Of a stretch of DNA of 64,000 nucleotides, positions 8,115-16,845 are shown in pieces (within the stretch, counting starts at the first letter, position 1; the number at the start of each line of letters is the position of its first letter). The stretch spans positions 34,445 through 98,444 of the forward strand of contig NZ_BMGM01000013.1 in NCBI RefSeq assembly GCF_014640195.1, written 5' to 3'. The stretch is from Psychroflexus planctonicus. GTDB lineage: Bacteria > Bacteroidota > Bacteroidia > Flavobacteriales > Flavobacteriaceae. The translations under genes and the position numbers were made by a program. Below the pieces are notes generated by a model, which saw only the letters and a list, made by a program, of their open reading frames with translations, searched no databases and was not told the origin of the DNA.

Positions 8115-8972
8115 ATGGATATGATTTTATTTAGGTGTTTAGTTTTTTTATTAAGCTTTAGTTGCTTTGCTCAAAACCAAGAATATCAATTTTATAACCA
8201 AACCAATGCAGCACTTTTAGAAGATTATTACATCACTATTTTTAGCAAGAGTAAGACCAATCATTTTTATGCAGATGATGAAGCCAAAGTAAGTTTGGAT
8301 AAGAAATTGATACTAGCATCTGACTCCATACAATTGAATGCTAATTTTCAGAAAATGAAAATTTCAAAGGCCAGTTTTAATTCCAATATAATTGAAGTAG
8401 AGCTCAGTCAAGACCTAGACGAAGTTGTATTAACGGATAAAAAAAATCTTTTTTGGATTGGAGCAGAAAAGGGAAATAAGCTGCCAATGGGAATTGGTAT
8501 AGGTGTTGCCGTTGCTATTGGCATAGATAGTCTGAAACCAGTTAAAATTTATGCTTTGGAAATTCCCATTAAAGGAAGAATTTTATTTCATAGCTCGAGC
8601 TATAAAAGTAAATTTCTTGTGAGGCTTTATGAAGTAGATGATGGTTTAAAAATAATTAGAAAAATAAACGAAGAAGATTTAATCTATCAAGTAAAAAAGA
8701 GAGGCTCACATAAATTACAAATTGACTTAAGTAACTTAAATTATGAAGTTAGAAATGAGCAGGCTCATTATATCGTAGTTAGATTGAATCGGTTTTCTGG
8801 AGATACACATTTTAAAACGGGTGATGCTAAAAATAATCCTTCTGCTATGAATGTAACTGGTATTATTTCGAAAAAAGTTGATGGTAATATAGAACATAGG
8901 TTTTACAGGGTTAATGTAGAAGAGCTTGAATTTGTTGTAAAAGTTAGATTACAACTAGAACGAGTGAAATAA
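8115..8972 (+). CDS. Secreted protein with carboxypeptidase-D-like fold and LDEVVV motif (2)
   Basis: A 285-residue protein with a signal peptide (cleavage after CFAQ, about residue 20), then EYQFYNQTNAALLEDYYITI and the same DSIQLNANF...SQDLDEVVLTDKK segment as its upstream neighbour. Both go on with KGNKLP or KNEVPH and an extended beta region. The stop TAA of the upstream gene abuts this ATG, so translation is probably coupled. The C-terminus (LEFVVKVRLQLERVK) has no sorting domain. Likely periplasmic or surface-exposed; the exact role is unknown. Confidence 0.55.
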   Translation: MDMILFRCLVFLLSFSCFAQNQEYQFYNQTNAALLEDYYITIFSKSKTNHFYADDEAKVSLDKKLILASDSIQLNANFQKMKISKASFNSNIIEVELSQDLDEVVLTDKKNLFWIGAEKGNKLPMGIGIGVAVAIGIDSLKPVKIYALEIPIKGRILFHSSSYKSKFLVRLYEVDDGLKIIRKINEEDLIYQVKKRGSHKLQIDLSNLNYEVRNEQAHYIVVRLNRFSGDTHFKTGDAKNNPSAMNVTGIISKKVDGNIEHRFYRVNVEELEFVVKVRLQLERVK

Positions 8973-9002
8973 AACCTTTTGATTATATTTTGTAAAAGGT
9001 TT
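8972..9002 (+). terminator. Terminator after the LDEVVV pair
   Basis: AAACCTTTT (8972-8980) pairs with AAAAGGTTT (8994-9002), followed by ATTTTATTT; it starts on the stop codon of the gene at 8115. Confidence 0.6.
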
Positions 9003-9112
9003 ATTTTATTTACTAACTATCCAAAAAATGAATTCACTTTAAAATATTTCTGCTGATTCTGTGGTGTTTGCCATAATTTATATAAATTTAAACATCAATA
9101 ATTCAAAGTATT

Positions 9113-10387
9113 ATGAAAACTACTACAAATCAAAGTGTCTTTTCTAAAAATTTTTATTTGAAACCGCTTTTTTTCAAAATAGGTTTAGTAGTTCTATTTT
9201 TTGCATCTTTTATTTCAATGAATGCTCAAACTGTTAGCATTCCCGATCCTATTTTTTTAAATCGACTTATTGAAGTAGGAGTGGATACCAATGGAGATGG
9301 TGTTATCCAACAATCTGAAGCTGAAGCAATCAGTAGTTTAAGTGTTTCGACTTCTGTTCCTGACCCTAACAAAATTCAAAGTTTAGAAGGCATACAGTAT
9401 TTTATTAACTTATCATCTTTGCATTGCCAAGGAAATGCGCTTACCACTCTAGATGTAACTAGTTTAACGCAATTGGAATCTTTGTTGTGTCAAAACAATC
9501 AACTTTCTTCTATACAAGTTGATGGTTTAAGCCAGTTAGAACGGATTTGGGCATATTCAAATCAATTAACTGAAATCGATTTATCAGGATTAACTAATAT
9601 GTGGTTTATTTGGCTTAATAATAATTTCATAGAAGATTTAGATCTATCAGATTTAATCAGTTTAGAAGCTTTATATTTCGGGAACAACCAACTTTCTACA
9701 ATAGATTTTTCTCAAACACAAAACTTAACTGATATAGATTTAAGCTACAATAACTTAAGTGAAGTGGACGTAAATCATTTAGCAGATTTAATGAATTTTT
9801 ATATTTCAAATAATGAATTGACCACTATTGACTTAAGTGGTTTAGATGCTCTGTTTGCATTGCATATCGGTGGTAACTTAATCGAAAATATTGACGGTAC
9901 TCAAAACCCGAACTTCACTGAGCTATATTGTCCATCAAATCCCAATTTGAACTATATCAATATGAAAAACGGAGCCATATCTTACTCTTCGCCAGATAGT
10001 ATGCCATATTTTAGTTTTGATTTCTCTAATTTGCCAGCGCTTGCATTTGTTTGTATTGATGAAGGAGAAGAAGTAGCTTTGGCTGAAAGTTATTATGTTG
10101 CTGAAAATGTTGAAGTATCCACAACCAATTGCGCATTTTCAGTTTCGGATAATTATTTTAATGAGTTTACATTTTATCCCAATCCAGCGAAAGATTTGTT
10201 GCATATGGAAAGCCAACAAAATAAGATAGATCAAATTGTAATCTATAACCTAAACGGGAAGCAAGTTTTGAATTCAACTTACAATGAAAATCAACCTATA
10301 GATGTAAGTAACTTAGCCAAAGGTATGTATTTGGTAAAAGTGCAAACAGAAAACGGAAGTTTAACGAAGAAGTTAATTAAAGATTAG
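9113..10387 (+). CDS. Leucine-rich-repeat T9SS cargo protein with EF-hand loop
   Basis: A secreted protein with a signal peptide (cleavage after SMNAQ, about residue 39). An N-terminal stretch carries a canonical EF-hand loop (DTNGDGVIQQSE), so Ca2+ binding is likely. About ten degenerate internalin-like leucine-rich repeats of ~21 residues follow (pattern L..L.L..N.L..I.L), then a C-terminal type IX sorting domain of about 75 residues beginning FTFYPNPAKDLLHME and ending GSLTKKLIKD. It is therefore exported by the Por system to the cell surface or medium, probably for binding. The last ~70 residues are nearly identical to those of the gene at 10582. Confidence 0.8.
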   Translation: MKTTTNQSVFSKNFYLKPLFFKIGLVVLFFASFISMNAQTVSIPDPIFLNRLIEVGVDTNGDGVIQQSEAEAISSLSVSTSVPDPNKIQSLEGIQYFINLSSLHCQGNALTTLDVTSLTQLESLLCQNNQLSSIQVDGLSQLERIWAYSNQLTEIDLSGLTNMWFIWLNNNFIEDLDLSDLISLEALYFGNNQLSTIDFSQTQNLTDIDLSYNNLSEVDVNHLADLMNFYISNNELTTIDLSGLDALFALHIGGNLIENIDGTQNPNFTELYCPSNPNLNYINMKNGAISYSSPDSMPYFSFDFSNLPALAFVCIDEGEEVALAESYYVAENVEVSTTNCAFSVSDNYFNEFTFYPNPAKDLLHMESQQNKIDQIVIYNLNGKQVLNSTYNENQPIDVSNLAKGMYLVKVQTENGSLTKKLIKD

Positions 10388-10581
10388 CGGTTTCAATTTG
10401 AGAATGAATTAAAAACATCACAGGTCTTCAAGACTTGGTAGATCCCTTTTTATCCTACTATATTGATATGATGCTTAAGTTGAAATTCAATTACCCGAAT
10501 TATTTAACAATTTATTTGTGATTAAACTTAATTATTAATAAAAATTTATGTAATTTCAAGCAATAATTAAAATTTACTATT

Positions 10582-11382
10582 ATGAAAACAACATCGCAAC
10601 ATCGCAACATCGCAACATCGCAACATCGCAACATCGCAACACCGCAACACCGCAACACCAAGAATTGTATTTTTTTTTTAATAACCTGCATTATATTAAT
10701 ATCATTTCAATTAAATGCTCAAAATGAACCTATTTTAGACCATAATTGGAAATTAGAACAAGTGGTTACAGCTGATTCTACTTTAGTAGTTCCAAACGAC
10801 ATGATTATTTTAGCTGATTTTTTTGATTTTGGTAACAACAATTTCTCGTTATCTCTTGGTTATTGTCAATTACTAGAATCGTTAGTAGATTTTGATAATC
10901 AAAACCAAAGTTTTGTTATTTCAGAAACAACAATGCCACTAGGTGATTGCAATATGCCTGAAATATTATCTCGTGAGTTTTTTCTATTTGAAGAATTTTT
11001 ATTTGAAGATTTAAATAATTTTTCAAATCCCTATCAGCCATTTAGTTATACTTTTACTGAAGAAGGCGATTTAATTCACCTAGATATAACTAATAGTGAA
11101 GGCGATGTCGCTACTTTTTGGGCAAGTACGTTAAGTAATGAAAATTTTGAAGAAATCGAGTTTTCCATTTATCCGAATCCAGCGAAAGATTTGTTGCATA
11201 TGGAAAGCCAAAAAAATAAGATAGAGCAAATTACAATCTATAACCTAAACGGGAAGCAAGTTTTGAATTCAACTTACAATGAAAATCAACCTATAGATAT
11301 AAGTAACTTAGCCAAAGGTATGTATTTGGTGAAAGTGAAAACTGAAAATGGAAGTTTAACGAAGAAGTTAATTAAAGACTAG
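10582..11382 (+). CDS. T9SS cargo protein with octanucleotide repeat at its 5' end
   Basis: The first 26 codons run through eight 8-bp units, giving the odd peptide repeat SQHRNIAT before the signal peptide (CIFFLITCIILISFQLNAQ, about residues 31-47). A T10 tract also falls within the signal sequence. The mature region, ~145 residues with WKLEQVVTADS near its start, resembles small META/lipocalin-like domains but is not assignable. The C-terminus is a sorting domain (FSIYPNPAKDLLHME ... KKLIKD). Because the unit length is not a multiple of three, gain or loss of one unit abolishes the frame; no in-frame ATG lies between the repeat and the signal peptide. A terminator follows. Confidence 0.7.
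   Translation: MKTTSQHRNIATSQHRNIATPQHRNTKNCIFFLITCIILISFQLNAQNEPILDHNWKLEQVVTADSTLVVPNDMIILADFFDFGNNNFSLSLGYCQLLESLVDFDNQNQSFVISETTMPLGDCNMPEILSREFFLFEEFLFEDLNNFSNPYQPFSYTFTEEGDLIHLDITNSEGDVATFWASTLSNENFEEIEFSIYPNPAKDLLHMESQKNKIEQITIYNLNGKQVLNSTYNENQPIDISNLAKGMYLVKVKTENGSLTKKLIKD
10591..10659 (+). repeat. Octanucleotide tandem repeat (ACATCGCA)6(ACACCGCA)2
   Basis: Six perfect ACATCGCA units (10591-10638), two ACACCGCA units (10639-10654) and a partial unit, starting 9 bases after the ATG of the T9SS gene. A T10 homopolymer (10670-10679) follows almost directly. Confidence 0.95.
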
Positions 11383-11407
11383 CGGTTTCAATTTGAAAAT
11401 GAATTAA

Positions 11408-11440
11408 AAACCTCACAGGTCTTCAAGAGCTGTGAGGTTT
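11408..11440. terminator. Bidirectional terminator between the T9SS gene and purA
   Basis: AAACCTCACAG (11408-11418) pairs with CTGTGAGGTTT (11430-11440), with extra pairing TCTT/AAGA in the loop. It lies between convergent genes. A degraded relative (CATCACAGGTCTTCAAGAC) follows the gene at 9113, after 10387; the rest of 10388-10581 shows nothing else. Confidence 0.7.
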
Positions 11441-11464
11441 GCTATTTTAAGATTTGATGTACAT

Positions 11465-12736
11465 TTACCGAATAATCGTCTGCGTTCGATCTGGACCAAC
11501 CGATACAATTTTGATGGGCACTCCAACTTCATCTTCAATAAATTGAATGTATTCATTTAACTCTTCAGGAAGTTTATTGATGTCTTTCATTTTAGTTAAA
11601 TCTTCCTTCCATCCTTTTAATTCAGTGTAGATAGGTTCAATATTTTCTTCTTCAATATTGTAGGGTAAATGTGTGATTTTTTCGCCTTTGTACTTATAAG
11701 CAGTGCAAACTTTTAAGGTTTTAAAGCCGCTAAGTACGTCGCCTTTCATCATAATTAATTCGGTTACTCCATTTACTTGAACGGCATATTTTAGCGCAAC
11801 TAAGTCTAACCATCCACAACGTCTTGGGCGTCCGGTGGTGGCACCAAATTCGTTTCCAACTTTTGCCATTTTGGCTCCGTCTTCATCAAATAATTCAGTA
11901 GGAAAAGGACCGCTTCCTACGCGAGTCGTGTATGCTTTAAAAATACCAAAAACCTTTTTAATTTTGTTGGGTGCAATGCCTAAACCTGTACAAGCTCCAG
12001 CTGCGGTGGTATTAGATGAAGTAACAAACGGATAAGTTCCAAAGTCAATGTCTAACAAAGAACCTTGCGCGCCTTCGGCTAAAATACTTTTGTTATCTTG
12101 TTGTGCTTGGTGTAAATATTCTTCGGAGTCTATAAATTTTAAAGACTTTAATACTTCAATAGCAGCAAAAAACTCTTCTTCTAATTCTTTTAAATTGTAT
12201 TGTACATCAACATTATAGAAGCTAATCATGGCTTCGTGCTTATCGGCTAGCGTTCGGTATTTTTCTTGCCAGTCATTCATTTCTAAATCGCCAACGCGAA
12301 TTCCGTTTCTACCGGTTTTGTCCATATACGTTGGTCCAATACCTTTTAAAGTGGAACCAATTTTGGCTTTTCCTTTAGCAGCTTCAGAAGCGGCATCTAA
12401 CAAACGATGTGTAGGTAAGATTAAATGTGCTTTTCTGGAAATGACAAGTTTTTTATGCAGGTCTAAATTGAATTTAGCTAGGTTATCTAATTCCCGTTTA
12501 AAAATCACAGGATCGATGACTACGCCATTACCAACTAAATTTATGGTTCCTTCGTGAAAAATTCCTGAAGGAATGGTGTGTAAAACATGTTTAATTCCAT
12601 CAAATTCTAAAGTGTGTCCCGCATTTGGTCCACCTTGAAATCGCGCAATAATATCGTATTTTTCAGTAAGGTAATCAACAATTTTTCCTTTTCCTTCGTC
12701 TCCCCATTGAAGACCTAATAGCAAATCGACTGCCAT
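11465..12736 (-). CDS. purA: Adenylosuccinate synthetase
   Basis: Catalyses GTP-dependent condensation of IMP and aspartate, the first committed step of AMP synthesis. The 423 residues match the family length. The P-loop is GDEGKGK (12-18) with catalytic D13, and H41 lies in GPNAGHT. GSTLKGIGPTYMDK, RVGSGPFPTEL, TTGRPRRCGWLD and the C-terminal VSVGPDRTQTI are standard PurA signatures. The start ATG at 12736 gives MAVDLLLGLQWG. It lies 6 bases downstream of fur on the same strand, so the two are probably co-transcribed. Confidence 0.97.
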   Translation of the reverse strand: MAVDLLLGLQWGDEGKGKIVDYLTEKYDIIARFQGGPNAGHTLEFDGIKHVLHTIPSGIFHEGTINLVGNGVVIDPVIFKRELDNLAKFNLDLHKKLVISRKAHLILPTHRLLDAASEAAKGKAKIGSTLKGIGPTYMDKTGRNGIRVGDLEMNDWQEKYRTLADKHEAMISFYNVDVQYNLKELEEEFFAAIEVLKSLKFIDSEEYLHQAQQDNKSILAEGAQGSLLDIDFGTYPFVTSSNTTAAGACTGLGIAPNKIKKVFGIFKAYTTRVGSGPFPTELFDEDGAKMAKVGNEFGATTGRPRRCGWLDLVALKYAVQVNGVTELIMMKGDVLSGFKTLKVCTAYKYKGEKITHLPYNIEEENIEPIYTELKGWKEDLTKMKDINKLPEELNEYIQFIEDEVGVPIKIVSVGPDRTQTIIR

Positions 12737-12742
12737 AAAAAT

Positions 12743-13198
12743 TTATTGTTTAGGTTTGTTTTTGGTTCCGTAGAAGTAAAGTGAATGTCGATCTATAGTA
12801 ATATCGAAAACTTCTTCTATGGTTTTTTTGATGCTTTCTATGCGTGGGTCACAAAATTCAATCACTTCACTGGTATCGGTTAAAATAACATGATCGTGTT
12901 GTCTATCAAAATACGATTTTTCGTACTGAGCTTGATTTTTACCAAACTGATGTTTTCTAACTAAGCCGCAATCCATCAACAAATCTATGGTATTGTAAAG
13001 CGTTGCTCTACTTACGCGATAGTTCTTGTTTTTCATGGTAATATAAAGCGACTCAATATCAAAATGTTCTTCGCTATCGTATATTTCCTGTAAAATAGCA
13101 AAGCGCTCTGGAGTTTTACGGTGACCTTTATCTTCTAAAAATTGGGTAAAAACCTTTTTAACTACAAGTTGGTCTTTTATTTTTGTGTCTTTAGTCAT
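12743..13198 (-). CDS. fur: Fur-family metal-responsive repressor lacking the CxxC zinc motif
   Basis: A 151-residue Fur/PerR family regulator. A winged helix occupies about 20-90 ([31 protein letters not shown]), followed by a dimerisation domain with the regulatory HDH motif at 101-103 and [10 protein letters not shown]. In E. coli-type Fur the segment after HDH carries a structural-zinc CxxC; here that site reads ILTDTSEV with no cysteine. The only cysteines are C77 and C116, so the structural zinc site is absent or rebuilt. Fur, PerR and Zur cannot be told apart from sequence alone. It sits between a (p)ppGpp enzyme and purA with short gaps. Confidence 0.85.
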   Translation of the reverse strand: MTKDTKIKDQLVVKKVFTQFLEDKGHRKTPERFAILQEIYDSEEHFDIESLYITMKNKNYRVSRATLYNTIDLLMDCGLVRKHQFGKNQAQYEKSYFDRQHDHVILTDTSEVIEFCDPRIESIKKTIEEVFDITIDRHSLYFYGTKNKPKQ

Positions 13199-13204
13199 AA
13201 GCTA

Positions 13205-13212
13205 CAAATTTA
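13205..13212 (-). promoter_or_regulatory. -7 element directly upstream of fur
   Basis: On the minus strand TAAATTTG (TAnnTTTG) ends 6 bases before the fur ATG. If used, the mRNA leader would be only a few bases long. Confidence 0.4.
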
Positions 13213-13217
13213 AGCTT

Positions 13218-15431
13218 TTATTCACGGCTAATCTTATCTATGCCTTCAATTTTTTTAAGCTGATCTGTCAAACGTTTTAAAATGCTTTTATTCTTAACTG
13301 AAACCGTAATGTTTCCTATAAAAACACCATCCTGACTGTTAAAAGCTATTTTTTTCATATTAACGCTCAGGTTTTTAGAAATTACTGAAGTTATTTGATT
13401 TATCAAGCCAATATCATCTATCCCAGTTAATTTTAATTCCGCATTAAATTCTTCTTGAGAAGAATCTATCCATTTGGCTTTATAAATTCGGTAGGCAAAG
13501 TTACTTTGCAATTGTATGGCATTGGGGCAATCTTTTTTATGCACTTTCATACCATCGCTTACGGTTAAAAATCCAAAAACCTTATCGCCAGGAATGGGAT
13601 TACAACAGTTGGCCATTTGGTAATTTAGTTTTTGCTCATCGTCTCCAAAAACAAGTTGGTCGTAATTTTCAGTGATCTCATCTTCCTTAACTTCATTTTT
13701 TACTGGACTCCTTCTAATTTTATTTTTGAAGAAGGAAACAAAAGCATTGTTTTTATACGAAGCAAACTTCTTAATTTGCGCATTGTCTATGGTACCTAAT
13801 CCTACACGATAAAAAAGATCTAAACTGGTTTTAAGTTTAAAATAATTAACCAATTCGTTGACAGTTCGTTCGTTTAATTGAATTTTCTGTGAGCGTAATT
13901 TTCTTATTAAAACTTCTTTTCCTTCTTCCGCAATTTCTTTTTTCTTGACTTTTAAGGCCGTTTTAATTTTAGAACGTGCTTTAGCTGTAGTGGCAAAATC
14001 TAGCCAGTTATTAGTGGGTTTGGCAGAATTAGAAGTAATTACTTCTACTTGATCGCCACTTTTTAAAACGTGACTAAGCGGTCTCAATTTTCCATTTACC
14101 TTCACCCCACGGGTTTGTGTTCCCACATCGGTATGGATATGGAAGGCAAAGTCTAAGGCGGTTGCACCTTTGGGTAAAGATTTTAAATCTCCTTGTGGAG
14201 TAAATACAAAAATTTCTTTTGCATATAAATTCAATTTGAATTGCTCTACAAAATCTACCGCATTCATTTCTTGATTTTCTAGTGCTTCTTGTAAACGGTT
14301 GAGCCAAACTTCAATGCCTTGATCTTCTTGATCTACTCCGTGTTTGTATTTGTAGTGTGCAGCGTAGCCTTTTTCGGCTATTTCGTTCATTCGGTCGCTT
14401 CTAATTTGCACTTCAACCCATCTGCCTTTTGGTCCCATCACGGTAATATGCAAAGCTTCGTAACCTGTAGATTTTGGTGAAGAAATCCAATCGCGCAAAC
14501 GGGTTGGGTTAGGCCTGAAGAAATCGGTTACAATAGAGTAAATTTTCCACGCTAAGAATTTTTCGTTTTGTGGTTCACTTTTATAAACAATTCGGATGGC
14601 GAATTTATCGTAGATTTCATCGTAAGTAACATTTTGGTTAATGATTTTTTTACGAATGGAATAAATAGATTTAGACCTTCCTTTTATTTCAAATTCAATG
14701 TCTTCTTTTACAATAGCATCACTAATTACCTTCGAAAAATCGGTAATATAGGCATCTTGTTCTTCTTTGCTATCTTGTATTTTACTTTTGATGTCTTGAT
14801 AGACATCTGGTTCTGTATACTTTAAACTTAAATCTTCGAGTTCAGTTTTAATGTTGTATAAACCAATTCTGTGAGCAAGCGGAGCGTAAATATATAATGT
14901 TTCGCTAGCAATTTTAACTTGCTTATCATCTCGCATAGCGTCCATGGTTTGCATATTGTGCAAACGATCTGCAATTTTGATGATGATTACCCGAACATCA
15001 TCGCTTAAGGTAAGCAGCATTTTTCTGAAGTTTTCTGCTTGAAGCGAAATATTTCCATCTTTCTTAAGACTAGAGATTTTAGTCAAACCATCAACTATTC
15101 GAGCAACAGTTTCACCAAACATTTGTTCGATATCTGCTAAACTGTATTCGGTGTCTTCAACTACATCATGGAGTAAAGCAGCAGTGATGGAAGTGGCGTC
15201 TAGTCCAATTTCAGAAGCTACAATTTTAGCCACGGCAATGGGATGAAAAATGTATGCTTCACCAGATTTTCTGCGTTGGTTTTTGTGGGCTTCAACGGCA
15301 GTTTCAAAAGCTTTTCTGATCATGACTTTGTCTTCATCAGAGAGCGTTCGATAGCTTATGCGAAGCAACTCTTTGTATTGCTTTGCAATTTTTTTGTTCT
15401 CTTTGTCGAGGTATTCCTGCGTTAACTCCAT
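13218..15431 (-). CDS. Bifunctional (p)ppGpp synthetase/hydrolase (RelA/SpoT)
   Basis: A long RSH enzyme (737 residues) that makes and degrades the stringent-response alarmone. The HD hydrolase domain is intact: H63, H88-D89, E92-D93 (LLHDVVEDT) and D155 in KIADRLHNM. The synthetase domain has RSKSIYSIRKKI, YDKFAIRIVY and GYEALHITV. TGS follows (FVFTPQGDLKSLPKGATALDFAFHIH, about 405-465), then the RIS/zinc-finger region (CCNPIPGDKVFGF) and a C-terminal ACT domain (about 660-737). Both activities should therefore be present. fur and purA lie downstream on the same strand. Confidence 0.95.
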   Translation of the reverse strand: MELTQEYLDKENKKIAKQYKELLRISYRTLSDEDKVMIRKAFETAVEAHKNQRRKSGEAYIFHPIAVAKIVASEIGLDATSITAALLHDVVEDTEYSLADIEQMFGETVARIVDGLTKISSLKKDGNISLQAENFRKMLLTLSDDVRVIIIKIADRLHNMQTMDAMRDDKQVKIASETLYIYAPLAHRIGLYNIKTELEDLSLKYTEPDVYQDIKSKIQDSKEEQDAYITDFSKVISDAIVKEDIEFEIKGRSKSIYSIRKKIINQNVTYDEIYDKFAIRIVYKSEPQNEKFLAWKIYSIVTDFFRPNPTRLRDWISSPKSTGYEALHITVMGPKGRWVEVQIRSDRMNEIAEKGYAAHYKYKHGVDQEDQGIEVWLNRLQEALENQEMNAVDFVEQFKLNLYAKEIFVFTPQGDLKSLPKGATALDFAFHIHTDVGTQTRGVKVNGKLRPLSHVLKSGDQVEVITSNSAKPTNNWLDFATTAKARSKIKTALKVKKKEIAEEGKEVLIRKLRSQKIQLNERTVNELVNYFKLKTSLDLFYRVGLGTIDNAQIKKFASYKNNAFVSFFKNKIRRSPVKNEVKEDEITENYDQLVFGDDEQKLNYQMANCCNPIPGDKVFGFLTVSDGMKVHKKDCPNAIQLQSNFAYRIYKAKWIDSSQEEFNAELKLTGIDDIGLINQITSVISKNLSVNMKKIAFNSQDGVFIGNITVSVKNKSILKRLTDQLKKIEGIDKISRE

Positions 15432-15444
15432 ATTACTAAGATAA

Positions 15445-15452
15445 CAAAACTA
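15445..15452 (-). promoter_or_regulatory. -7 element of the RelA/SpoT gene
   Basis: TAGTTTTG on the minus strand matches TAnnTTTG, 13 bases before the ATG at 15431, inside the short gap after the M48 protease gene. Confidence 0.35.
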
Positions 15453-16688
15453 AGATTTCAAATTTAAGTTTTCTACTCTTTTTTGCAAAGGCGGATGCGA
15501 ATAGTTAAAGAACACATAAGCAGGATGTGGAGTTAGGTTACTTAGGCTTTTACTGCTTAATTTCTTTAAACTAGAAATTAAATATTTTGCTATGTAGGTG
15601 TTTTTAGCAAAATTGTCTGCCTGGTATTCAAATTTTCGAGAAACTTTGTTCATCAATAATCCGGTTAGGGTAGAAATAGGACTGTACAACAAACCAAAAG
15701 CCACCAAACTCAAGTGAAAACTGTTTTGCGAAGTTCCTAAGGCTTCAGCAAGCATGGGTTCATTTACCAAAAGTGAAAAAATCCAAAGTGTAAAACCGGT
15801 TGTTAAAATGGAAACGGAAAGATTAAACACTATATGTTTCTTTTTGTAGTGTCCTACTTCATGCGCTAACACAGCAACTACTTCTTCATCCGATAAATCT
15901 TCAATTAAGGTATCGTACAACGTAATGCGTTTTTCTTTTCCAAAACCCGAAAAATAGGCATTGGCTTTGGTGCTTCTTTTGGAACCATCAATCACGTAAA
16001 TGTTTTGTAATTCAAATCCAACTTCTTTGGCGTAAGCTTCGATTTTATCGCGTAAACTGCCTTCTTCTAATGGTGTTTGTTTGTTGAACAACGGAACAAT
16101 CAACTTTGCGTAAAACATATTCATAAACAAAGTGAAAACAGTGATTAAAGCCCAAGCATACCACCAAAAATTGCTTCCGGCTAGTTCAAAAAACCACATT
16201 AATAAAGCTAAAATTCCACCGCCTAACACAATGCCCATTCCCCAAGATTTCAAAAGGTCTGTAAAAAAGGTTGCTTTTGTAGTTTTGTTGAAACCGTATT
16301 TCTCTTCAATTACAAAAGTGTGATAATAGGAAAATGGAATTCCGATGATGCTGGATGCAAAAAACAATATTCCGAAAAAGCTTAAACCAATGTAAATTTC
16401 ATTTTCGAACCAACTTCTTGCTAAGTTATCTACATAAGCAAAACCATCCAAAAAAAGGAAAATTAAGGTCAGTAAAAACATCAAACTTCCGCTTAAGCGA
16501 CTAAATTTTTGTTGTTCTTTTTTGTAGGCTTGCGATTTTTGGTATTCATCTTTTTCAAACACATCGGATAAATTAGATGGGATGGGTTTGTTGAAATACG
16601 AAGTGTTGAGTTGGTCTAAAACTTTATCCAGAATAAACTCAATTACCAAAATGGCAATGATGATCCAAAATAGAATGTTGGCGGTCAT
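15450..16688 (-). CDS. M48-family integral membrane metallopeptidase (Ste24/CAAX protease type)
   Basis: A 412-residue membrane protease resembling eukaryotic Ste24. Several hydrophobic segments (about 5-21, 66-90, 100-120, 150-170, 175-195) flank the zinc site HEVGH (276-280), with the third ligand probably E354 in KFEYQAD. The C-terminus has THPAYVFFNYSHPPLQKRV, typical of Ste24-like proteins. The substrate is unknown in bacteria. It is the first gene of the minus-strand run that goes on to the RelA/SpoT enzyme. Confidence 0.9.
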   Translation of the reverse strand: MTANILFWIIIAILVIEFILDKVLDQLNTSYFNKPIPSNLSDVFEKDEYQKSQAYKKEQQKFSRLSGSLMFLLTLIFLFLDGFAYVDNLARSWFENEIYIGLSFFGILFFASSIIGIPFSYYHTFVIEEKYGFNKTTKATFFTDLLKSWGMGIVLGGGILALLMWFFELAGSNFWWYAWALITVFTLFMNMFYAKLIVPLFNKQTPLEEGSLRDKIEAYAKEVGFELQNIYVIDGSKRSTKANAYFSGFGKEKRITLYDTLIEDLSDEEVVAVLAHEVGHYKKKHIVFNLSVSILTTGFTLWIFSLLVNEPMLAEALGTSQNSFHLSLVAFGLLYSPISTLTGLLMNKVSRKFEYQADNFAKNTYIAKYLISSLKKLSSKSLSNLTPHPAYVFFNYSHPPLQKRVENLNLKS

Positions 16689-16704
16689 AAGCTAAAATTA
16701 GCGA

Positions 16705-16712
16705 CAAAAATA
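16705..16712 (-). promoter_or_regulatory. -7 element of the M48 protease gene
   Basis: TATTTTTG on the minus strand, 16 bases before the ATG at 16688. Confidence 0.4.
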
Positions 16713-16845
16713 CATTTTTTAAGCTAAAATAATGCATCATATTGACTTTGTGAAGAATCCGGTTTTAGGTTTATTTTTCCAATCAAACTGATGTTTGTCA
16801 TTTTTATAAACTTGTAAATCAGGCATCTTTGCTACAAAAAAAACA

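Noticed and set aside
16824..16831. CATCTTTG as a ccoI promoter
   Set aside because: One mismatch to TAnnTTTG and no -33 TTTG at a suitable distance.
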